Positions 1-5,488 of a stretch of 20,442 nucleotides of DNA are shown piece by piece (positions within the stretch are counted from its first letter, which is position 1; the number at the start of each line of letters is the position of its first letter). This stretch comes from Bacteroidota bacterium (GTDB taxonomy: Bacteria > Bacteroidota > Bacteroidia > Bacteroidales > Tenuifilaceae), in the NCBI GenBank assembly GCA_023406715.1, contig JAEXVC010000065.1, positions 1-20,442 of the forward strand, in the 5' to 3' direction. The notes below the pieces were generated by a model. That model was given only the letters and a program-made list of their open reading frames with translations. It was not told the DNA's origin and did no database searches. The translations under genes were made by a program, and so were the position numbers.

Positions 1-296
1 ATGCTTAAGGGTTTCACCTTGTTGTCAATGATATGGTTCAATTCATGGTAAAAAAGATTGAAAAACTCAATCGGGTTTAACTGTATGGGTGAGAATCGTT
101 TGTTTGGTTCTGGATTCTCAACAAATACAATTTCTCTTGAATTAGCAAGCCTTTTAGGTAGTTGATTAAATATTTCGGAGTATATTTTATTATTAAACTC
201 AAGATCATACTTAGTGGTAAAAAAATCGTCTAACGACTTAAAATCGTAACTGAACTCATGAATATTGGTTTGTTCTGTAAAATTAATTTTTTTCAT
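1..296 (-). CDS. Partial hypothetical protein with an HExxH motif, 3' end off the left edge
   Basis: An open frame reads leftward from an ATG at 296 and is still open at base 1, giving 98 residues of a truncated protein. I do not recognise the family. Residues 84-88 read HELNH inside a hydrophobic helix-like stretch (FFNLFYHELNHIID), which fits the HExxH zinc-metallopeptidase pattern. A third metal ligand, if there is one, lies beyond the window. The same frame stays open upstream to a TGA at 366-368, with a TTG at 341 as a possible earlier start; 296 is the only ATG. The gene lies downstream of the integrase gene in the same orientation, with 461 bases between them, so it is probably cargo of the same integrated element. 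An ImmA/IrrE-like or toxin-type metalloprotease is one possibility, but the visible part cannot decide this. Confidence 0.55.
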   Translation of the reverse strand, partial: MKKINFTEQTNIHEFSYDFKSLDDFFTTKYDLEFNNKIYSEIFNQLPKRLANSREIVFVENPEPNKRFSPIQLNPIEFFNLFYHELNHIIDNKVKPLS

Positions 297-757
297 AATA
301 TTTTTTAAAAAGTTAAAACGCTCATTATTAGTGCTTTTCAAAAAATAAATTATATATAATGATAATCAATACGTTAACAAATTAACTAAATGTGTTGTTT
401 TCAAAACGCTTAATATCAGTTTTTTGTAAAATATATACTTTTGAAAGTACCATGAATCCTAATTTTCAAAAAAATCAACATGCTATTTATTGTAACGCGC
501 AGTATATTAATATTATAGTTTAATTCGTTTTTCGTAAATTACTGTAAAACAGCGTTATGTATTTTATAAATATTTAAAGCGCAGATTATCAAAAAATTAG
601 TTGATAATTATTCTATTGTATGTTAATTATCAGCGTTTTAACTGGCCGTAGACAAATTTATTGTCATATTATTATACGAATTTATAATGAAACTATAGGC
701 TCATTCTGTTTTTGATTGATTAAAATCCTAAAATTATCAAAAAAAGACACTACGATA
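297..757. other. AT-rich intergenic region with short repeats, no gene seen
   Basis: This 461-base gap separates the truncated HExxH gene from the integrase gene. I see no convincing coding frame or RNA gene. It holds a perfect 8-base inverted repeat (ATTATCAA at 585-592, TTGATAAT at 601-608), a 12-base direct repeat ATTATCAAAAAA (585-596 and 733-744), and an imperfect 18-base direct repeat (493-510 and 575-592, 14 of 18 identical). T-rich 709-716 can pair with A-rich 736-743 just past the integrase stop, which would be a weak terminator at best. Recombinase or excisionase binding sites are a possible reading of the repeats. Confidence 0.5.
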
Positions 758-1996
758 TTAAAAATCAAGTTTAATTTTATCAGCAGCATCTCGTTTTGCT
801 TGATTAACTATCTTAGCATATCTCTGTGTAGTTTTAAGGTCGGTATGTCCTAACATTTTCGAGACAGTATATATATCTGTTCCATTGGCGAGTTGAAGTG
901 TTGCATAGGTGTGACGGAAGCAATGGAAAGTTATATCTTTGGTAATGCCTGCAGCACCAATCCATTGAAAAAGATGTTTATTATGATATGCAGAGTATTT
1001 TAACTCACCAAACACTAACGCATTTTGCTCTTCTTTTTCTCCTAAAAGTTTAAAGGCTTGCTCTGAAATTGGATGAAACTCAACGCCTTTAGTTTTTTTT
1101 TGAGTAAAATTGATAAAGTAACCTTGACCCTCAACGAACTCTATCTCTTTCCATGTTAATTTTTGTAAATCTGAAAATCTTAGTCCTGTGAGTGCAGAGA
1201 ATAGGGCCGCTTTTTTGAGTATTGGGTTTTTGCATTCAGTCTTAATAAGGCTGTTTAGTTCTTGAAGTGTCAAATAGTTTCTTCTTGTTTCAAGTTCTTT
1301 AATCGGTTCAAGCCTTGCATTTATATCTGATTGAATAAAACCATCCTTATAGGCTTGCTTTAGAGCCGCTTTAAGTTTGTTGAAGTAGGATAGGGCTGAA
1401 TTTTGGGCAAGGGTAGTTTTGATACTTTTATTGCTTTTGGTGGTAAGTAAATATTCCTTAAACTCATTACACCATTTATCGCTGATATCACAAAACCTAA
1501 AAGAGCCATTTGTAAAGTTCACCAGATACTTATATGCAGACATCCAATTATCATGTGAAGATGTTTTCCTTTTGTCAGCAAGCGTCTTAAAGTATTCAAC
1601 AAAGTTCTGTTCACCTAATTCTTTAAGTTTTAGTTGTTCTCTTTCAAATTCATTATAAATCTCAGGTTTATTTAATTCGTTTTCCTTTTTCTGTCTTATT
1701 TGTTCAGCTATTCTTAAAGTATTGGTATTATGGTTTTTTTCAACTGGGCTAAGTTTGACCCTTTTAGGTTCACCTTTTGAACTAAGCACTTCCACGTAAC
1801 GCTTTTGCTCTTTACCCGAATCATCAAGATATTTTTGTTCTTCAATCTCAAATTCATTAAATAGGAACATGTTCAAGAACTCTCTTCGTGTTTGTTTTCC
1901 AGTTGTAGAATTAACAATTGCTGGGTAAAAGTCCAGATACAGACTTTGTCTATTGCCTGAAATCGACTTATGTCTTAATTTAACTTTTATAGCCAT
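758..1996 (-). CDS. Tyrosine recombinase (phage-type integrase, Bacteroidota type)
   Basis: This is a site-specific recombinase of 412 residues, expected to integrate and excise the mobile element it lies on by cutting and rejoining DNA through a covalent 3'-phosphotyrosine. Residues 1-90 resemble the N-terminal arm-type DNA-binding domain of Bacteroidota integrases. Residues about 130-225 form the SAM-like core-binding domain. The catalytic domain follows, and the full active-site set is visible: R273 (ALTGLRFSDL), a lysine in QKKTK (300-303), H358 and R361 (HCFRH), H384 (LGHTDLKTT) and the nucleophile Y393 (QRYAKI). Length and motifs argue for an intact enzyme. It starts 16 bases after the excisionase-like gene and is probably co-transcribed with it. 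The 3' end of mnmE lies about 600 bases upstream of the start, as expected for an integrase beside its attachment site. Confidence 0.93.
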   Translation of the reverse strand: MAIKVKLRHKSISGNRQSLYLDFYPAIVNSTTGKQTRREFLNMFLFNEFEIEEQKYLDDSGKEQKRYVEVLSSKGEPKRVKLSPVEKNHNTNTLRIAEQIRQKKENELNKPEIYNEFEREQLKLKELGEQNFVEYFKTLADKRKTSSHDNWMSAYKYLVNFTNGSFRFCDISDKWCNEFKEYLLTTKSNKSIKTTLAQNSALSYFNKLKAALKQAYKDGFIQSDINARLEPIKELETRRNYLTLQELNSLIKTECKNPILKKAALFSALTGLRFSDLQKLTWKEIEFVEGQGYFINFTQKKTKGVEFHPISEQAFKLLGEKEEQNALVFGELKYSAYHNKHLFQWIGAAGITKDITFHCFRHTYATLQLANGTDIYTVSKMLGHTDLKTTQRYAKIVNQAKRDAADKIKLDF

Positions 1997-2012
1997 ACTT
2001 TATGTTGTTAGT

Positions 2013-2363
2013 TTAACGTAATAGTTTGTCAAGGTCTACACGCTTAATTAAGGTTCTTCTTCCAATTTTTGAAGCCTTCAATTCGTCTCTTTTAATTAAT
2101 CGCCAAATAGTCCAGCGGCTTATTGATAAAAGCCTGCAGGTTTCATCTACGGTTAAGAACTCTTTTGCTTTAAGTTCCTCTTGAGGTTTTGCTTTAATGC
2201 GTTGAGTTTCAATATTACTTGCTTCGATTTTTACGGCTTTAAGCCTAGCTTTATAGGCTCGTTTAGCGCAATTATCGCTACAATATTGAGTTTTGGTTGT
2301 TCTGGCTGTAAACTCATTACCGCAATGTTGACAAATTCTTTGTACCTGTATATTCGAACTCAT
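2013..2363 (-). CDS. Zn-finger plus HTH excisionase-like DNA-binding protein
   Basis: A small DNA-binding protein of 116 residues. The N-terminus has a four-cysteine zinc-ribbon-like motif (C11, C14, C28, C32). A basic linker follows, and residues 68-116 match the MerR-like/excisionase helix-turn-helix family (FLTVDETCRLLSISRWTIWRLIKRDEL, then a GRRTLIKRVDLDKLL wing). Such proteins next to Bacteroidota tyrosine recombinases often act as recombination directionality factors or regulate the integrase gene. It lies immediately upstream of the integrase gene, 16 bases apart on the same strand, so an operon is likely. Three TGCAAC copies between its start and position 2413 could be its own operator. 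The DNA-binding role is well supported; excisionase activity is inferred from context. Confidence 0.85.
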   Translation of the reverse strand: MSSNIQVQRICQHCGNEFTARTTKTQYCSDNCAKRAYKARLKAVKIEASNIETQRIKAKPQEELKAKEFLTVDETCRLLSISRWTIWRLIKRDELKASKIGRRTLIKRVDLDKLLR

Positions 2364-2367
2364 AATT

Positions 2368-2413
2368 GTTGCATAACGTTTCTAATTGTTTCATTAAGTT
2401 GCATTATGTTGCA
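2368..2413 (-). promoter_or_regulatory. Operator-like TGCAAC direct repeats upstream of the excisionase-like gene
   Basis: On the minus strand TGCAAC occurs three times, at 2413-2408, 2403-2398 and 2373-2368. The first two are 10 bases apart and the third is 30 bases further on, so all three fall on about the same face of the helix. They lie between the mnmE-side hairpins and the start codon at 2363, where a promoter for the xis-int operon is expected. No clean TAnnTTTG box was found; the closest is TAAAATTTG. Binding by the HTH protein is inference. Confidence 0.35.
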
Positions 2414-2423
2414 AATTTTATCT

Positions 2424-2464
2424 AAAAAAACGAGTTGAGGTACAAAAATTATTTTCAACTCGTT
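2424..2464 (-). terminator. Possible terminator, 10-bp inverted repeat followed by T7 on the minus strand
   Basis: AACGAGTTGA (2429-2438) and TCAACTCGTT (2455-2464) form a perfect 10-bp stem with a 16-base loop. Read on the minus strand, the stem runs into a run of seven T (2430-2424). This would stop transcripts coming leftward out of mnmE before the excisionase-like gene. The large loop makes it weaker than a classical terminator. A GGTACAA repeat lies in the loop, so a role as a recombination-protein site is also possible. Confidence 0.45.
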
Positions 2465-2488
2465 CGAGGTACAACAAAGGTACAAAAG
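2439..2488 (+). repeat. Three GGTACAA repeats next to the presumed attachment site
   Basis: GGTACAA occurs at 2439-2445, 2468-2474 and 2479-2485. The first and third extend to GGTACAAAA, and the first and second share a preceding GA. Short direct repeats between a tyrosine recombinase operon and its attachment site are typical of arm-type integrase or excisionase binding sites. The spacing is 29 and 11 bases. The assignment rests on position and repetition only. Confidence 0.4.
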
Positions 2489-2507
2489 TGATTAAAATAA
2501 AGCAATA

Positions 2508-2534
2508 ATATCACAAAACTATTTTTTGTGATAT
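2508..2534. repeat. Perfect 11-bp inverted repeat, possible terminator or protein site
   Basis: ATATCACAAAA (2508-2518) and TTTTGTGATAT (2524-2534) are perfect complements around a 5-base loop. The repeat lies about 75 bases beyond the mnmE stop. On the minus strand it is followed by only a broken T stretch, so it is a poor intrinsic terminator by itself. It may act with the second hairpin at 2424-2464, or be a binding site at the element end. Confidence 0.45.
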
Positions 2535-2607
2535 ATTTATAAATATAGTGAAAATCAGATGATTAATTTAATATTTTTGGATATGTTGGTGGATTGATTT
2601 GAGGCAG

Positions 2608-2625
2608 TTACTTTCCAATGCAAAA
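2608..2625 (-). other. Putative attachment site at the 3' end of mnmE
   Basis: The last 18 bases of mnmE, on the minus strand TTTTGCATTGGAAAGTAA, encode the conserved FCIGK and stop. In SGI1-type islands of Gammaproteobacteria this same gene end (mnmE, also called trmE or thdF) is the integration site. The version here differs from the SGI1 core as I remember it at three positions. An integrase operon lies directly on the 3' side, which fits insertion at this point. No second copy was found in 1-2607, so the partner site would be left of the window. Confidence 0.5.
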
Positions 2626-4008
2626 CTTGGAGAATATATACCCAAGCACCTCATTATTAGTTATTTCCCCTGTGATTTCACCCAAATGGTAGATGGCCTG
2701 ACGAATATCAATGGCTAGCAAATCACCAGAGATATTTGCCTTAAGTCCAACCAATGCTTGATTTAGGTTTTTCTGGGTATTAATCAACGAATCGTAATGG
2801 CGAGCATTGGTAACAACCACATCCTCGTTCTCGGGCTGACCGCTTAGACCAATCTCTATAAGTATCTGGGTTAGTAAATCGATGTTGTGTCCACCTTTTG
2901 CTGATATTGAGATTGACTTACAACCAAACTGTTTGTTGATTGCAGTAACCAAATCAACGGTATGTTGTGGGTTGGATTTATCCTCCTTATTAACAAGCAC
3001 AATTAGGCTTTGCTCGTTGGTTAGCTTTGGCTTAAACTCCGATATTGCCGTAAGGCAATCGGTCATACTTTCCTGAGCATCCAGCAGGTAAAGTACAATT
3101 TTTGCCTGTTCTATTTTGTTGAGCGCACGCTCAATTCCAATGGACTCGATGGTATCGGAGGTGTGGCGTAGCCCAGCGGTATCGATAAACCTAAAGTTGA
3201 TACCTCCTAAATGGATTGTATCCTCAATGGAATCGCGGGTTGTACCTGCAATTTCCGATACAATGGCCTTTTCCTCGTTGAGCAAACGGTTCAGCAGTGT
3301 GGATTTACCCACGTTAGGTTTACCAGCAATGGTAACCGGAATACCTGTTTTTATGGCATTACCGTGACTGAACGAATCTATTAATCGGTTTATCTCTGCA
3401 AGAATACCGTTAATTAGCTGCTCAAGTTGTGTTCTATCGGCAAATTCAACATCCTCGTCGCTGAAATCGAGTTCCAACTCAATAAGCGCGGTAAACTTTA
3501 CCAGTTGCTCGCGGAGCGATTTAAGTTTATCGGAGAAACCGCCACGCATTTGCTGCAAAGCAACTCGGCGGGCAGCCTCGCTCGACGATGCAATAAGGTC
3601 GGCAATGGCCTCAGCCTGCGATAGGTCAATTTTTCCGTTAAGGAAAGCGCGTAAGGTAAATTCGCCAGGTTTGGCAAGACGAGCACCATTTTTTATGAAT
3701 AATTCAAGAATCTGTTGTTGAATAACTACCGAGCCGTGGCACGATATCTCAATGCTATCCTCGCCAGTGTAGGAGTGGGGCGCTTTAAAGATGCTCACAA
3801 GTACATCGTCCAAAACTCTGCCGTTATCCATAACCGAGCCGTAATGAATGGTGTAAGGTTTTTGGTTGGCTAGTTTCTTGCCTTTTTTCGATGATTGGAA
3901 AACGCTATCGGCAATGGTAATGGAATCCTTACCGCTAAGGCGGATAACCGCAATGGCGCCCATTCCTGCGGGTGTGGCAATGGCAACTATGGTAGAATCG
4001 TCGAGCAT
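2608..4008 (-). CDS. mnmE: MnmE, tRNA uridine-34 5-carboxymethylaminomethyl modification GTPase
   Basis: With MnmG (not in this window) this cytoplasmic GTPase builds the cmnm5 group on wobble U34 of several tRNAs, using a formyl-THF-derived carbon and glycine. The protein from 4008 is 466 residues, the usual family length. The N-terminal folate-binding domain starts DDSTIVAIATPAG. The G domain inserted in the helical domain shows G1 GKPNVGKS (229-236), G2 GTTRD, G3 DTAG (276-279), G4 NKED (340-343) and G5 SAK. The C-terminus is the conserved FCIGK with catalytic C463. The frame is open to a TTG at 4062, but a TATCTTTG -7 box lies inside that extension, and the ATG at 4008 aligns with the usual family start. 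The gene is complete, although a mobile element appears to sit at its 3' end. Confidence 0.97.
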   Translation of the reverse strand: MLDDSTIVAIATPAGMGAIAVIRLSGKDSITIADSVFQSSKKGKKLANQKPYTIHYGSVMDNGRVLDDVLVSIFKAPHSYTGEDSIEISCHGSVVIQQQILELFIKNGARLAKPGEFTLRAFLNGKIDLSQAEAIADLIASSSEAARRVALQQMRGGFSDKLKSLREQLVKFTALIELELDFSDEDVEFADRTQLEQLINGILAEINRLIDSFSHGNAIKTGIPVTIAGKPNVGKSTLLNRLLNEEKAIVSEIAGTTRDSIEDTIHLGGINFRFIDTAGLRHTSDTIESIGIERALNKIEQAKIVLYLLDAQESMTDCLTAISEFKPKLTNEQSLIVLVNKEDKSNPQHTVDLVTAINKQFGCKSISISAKGGHNIDLLTQILIEIGLSGQPENEDVVVTNARHYDSLINTQKNLNQALVGLKANISGDLLAIDIRQAIYHLGEITGEITNNEVLGYIFSKFCIGK

Positions 4009-4026
4009 CAAAATCTGAATTTTCTG

Positions 4027-4034
4027 CAAAGATA
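4027..4034 (-). promoter_or_regulatory. Promoter -7 box of mnmE (TATCTTTG)
   Basis: On the minus strand TATCTTTG matches the Bacteroidota -7 consensus TAnnTTTG and ends 19 bases before the ATG at 4008. The identical octamer precedes the ABC-F gene at 5459. No well-spaced -33 TTG was found; a TTG lies 25 bases upstream. Its position rules out the longer TTG-started reading of mnmE. Confidence 0.6.
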
Positions 4035-4064
4035 GTCCCTTTTGTTTATAGTTGTTTACCAAGG

Positions 4065-4157
4065 TTGCTAGCGCGCGATTTTATCGCGTGCTTCTTTCTA
4101 GTTATTGCCACACGACAGGAGTCGTGCGGCAGCGAAGGCAGCGATGGAATTGCTAGC
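4065..4157. repeat. Double-hairpin repeat element (REP/MITE-like) flanked by TTGCTAGC
   Basis: This 93-base segment is bounded by identical TTGCTAGC octamers (4065-4072 and 4150-4157) and is much more GC-rich than its surroundings. It holds two hairpins. The first pairs 4070-4079 with 4083-4092 around a TTT loop, with one G-T wobble. The second pairs 4107-4116 with 4121-4130 around an AGGA loop, with one mismatch. Two adjacent GC-rich palindromes in an intergenic region are the hallmark of REP/BIME-type or REPIN elements mobilised by Y1 (REP-associated) transposases, or of a small MITE. No other copy is in this window, so family membership is inference. Confidence 0.5.
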
Positions 4158-4176
4158 TAAAGTTTTAAAAATTTAA

Positions 4177-4205
4177 TTGTTGATAACTGTTCCTTCATAA
4201 TTTTG
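4177..4205 (+). promoter_or_regulatory. Possible promoter of the DUF2971 gene
   Basis: TAATTTTG at 4198-4205 fits TAnnTTTG, and a TTG at 4177-4179 lies 18 bases upstream. The match is weak in this AT-rich DNA. It would give a leader of about 45 bases before the ATG at 4259, which has an AGGA (4250-4253) at suitable spacing. Confidence 0.35.
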
Positions 4206-4258
4206 GTTATTTGCCAGATTTTTCGTAACTTATAGATTGATAATTTTTTAGGATATTA

Positions 4259-5428
4259 ATGTCTAACCAAAATAGATTATTTATGGATGGTAATACAAGT
4301 AACGAAACTTTTTCTTATGGTGAAGAGATTGATAATATTAAGAATAGTCGAACACGAGAAGATGAATTTATCAAGATGATAGAGTCTGCATTATATCTAA
4401 AAATCGAAGAAGTTTCAAGTTTAGCATATTTAATTAGGAGAGAATCTGGATGTATAGAAGATGGTTCAATAATTCTTAATGCTCGAATTCCCAATAAGAA
4501 TATTAAGTTAGAAGGAACTCGATATTATTACTCCAAGGGAAGAAAAGTAATTCATTTTACTTCTCTATCTGCTTTATTTTCAATTATTAATGATGGAGCA
4601 TTACGACTGTACAACTTACATAATAGTAATGATAGTTGTGAATATTCATTTGCTTCAAATCAATTTAGGGAGATTTATAGTTTACAAGGCTTTAATGAAA
4701 AAAAGATAGAGGGTTATATTGAAAAAATTAAAGAGTATTCTTTCATTTTGTCTACTGCTTCTACTGATGAAATAAAAAATAAAATCCTTTGGGATAAGTA
4801 TGGCCAAAAAGGTAGAGGAGTTGCTATTGAGTTTGAAATATTAAATGAATTAAATGATTGGGAAAACTTTTACTTTTCTAATGTATTTTATAATGAACTT
4901 GAAGAGTTTGAAGATTTAAAAGAAAAATGGAAAAGGATTCAATTAGATAATAAGCAGATTAATTATCAAGTAAAACTGAATCAATTGTTAAGTTTACATA
5001 AATCAAAATATAATTGCTCTGATGAAAAAGAAAATTGGTCTGAAGAAAAAGAAATAAGATTATTAACTTTATATCCAGAGGTTTTTCATACAGAACCTTT
5101 TAAAGAAAGAATTTATTCGGATTTTAAACTTGATAAAGCGGATAAACCTATAAAGTATTTTAAACTTCCGCTTTGTGATAAAAACGGAGAATTTATTGAG
5201 AAGGAACTGAATAGTCGTCCTGAATATTTCTGGGAAAAAATTCCAAGATTAAGAATTTCAAACATTTACTTTTCTTGTGATTGTCCAATAAGTAATGATG
5301 ATTTTACGAACTTTCAAGTTGATTTACAAAGTTATATTTACAAAAAGATGAATTGTTGGGTTGGTAGTTTACCTAATAAGAAAATTGAATACGAGATTAC
5401 ATCAACAAACTTTAACTCTTTCTTTTAA
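4259..5428 (+). CDS. DUF2971 family protein
   Basis: A predicted soluble protein of 389 residues with the pattern of the DUF2971 family, whose biochemical role is not established. Residues 97-120 (VIHFTSLSALFSIINDGALRLYN) match the opening motif. NDSCEY at 124-129 matches the usual NDP-E motif, SFILSTASTD (161-170) and LWDKYGQKGRGVAIEF (177-192) match the central ones, and EEKEIRLLTLYP (262-273) the later E-x-x-R motif. About 95 extra residues precede the domain. The gene is clearly more AT-rich than mnmE and the ABC-F gene on either side, which suggests recent acquisition. It lies alone between two divergently transcribed housekeeping-type genes, next to a hairpin repeat element. No signal peptide or membrane segment is visible. 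A defence or toxin-like role is possible but unproven. Confidence 0.8.
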   Translation: MSNQNRLFMDGNTSNETFSYGEEIDNIKNSRTREDEFIKMIESALYLKIEEVSSLAYLIRRESGCIEDGSIILNARIPNKNIKLEGTRYYYSKGRKVIHFTSLSALFSIINDGALRLYNLHNSNDSCEYSFASNQFREIYSLQGFNEKKIEGYIEKIKEYSFILSTASTDEIKNKILWDKYGQKGRGVAIEFEILNELNDWENFYFSNVFYNELEEFEDLKEKWKRIQLDNKQINYQVKLNQLLSLHKSKYNCSDEKENWSEEKEIRLLTLYPEVFHTEPFKERIYSDFKLDKADKPIKYFKLPLCDKNGEFIEKELNSRPEYFWEKIPRLRISNIYFSCDCPISNDDFTNFQVDLQSYIYKKMNCWVGSLPNKKIEYEITSTNFNSFF

Positions 5429-5458
5429 CGATTCACGTTTAACTTCTCACGAAATCCC

Positions 5459-5466
5459 TATCTTTG
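5459..5466 (+). promoter_or_regulatory. Promoter -7 box of the ABC-F gene (TATCTTTG)
   Basis: TATCTTTG matches the Bacteroidota -7 consensus and is identical to the octamer before mnmE. It lies 22 bases before the ATG at 5489, leaving a short leader that includes AGAGG at 5481-5485. The upstream TTT around 5438-5440 is only a partial -33 match. Confidence 0.55.
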
Positions 5467-5488
5467 CGGCTTAAATTTTTAGAGGTAG

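Noticed and set aside
921..935. CAATGGAAAG as a second copy of the mnmE-end attachment core
   Set aside because: It shares only a few bases with the core and lies inside integrase coding sequence, so it does not qualify as a direct repeat.
1419..1658. Plus-strand open frame of 79 codons opposite the integrase gene
   Set aside because: It lies wholly inside the well-supported integrase gene, has low-complexity Leu/Ser content and no recognisable motif.
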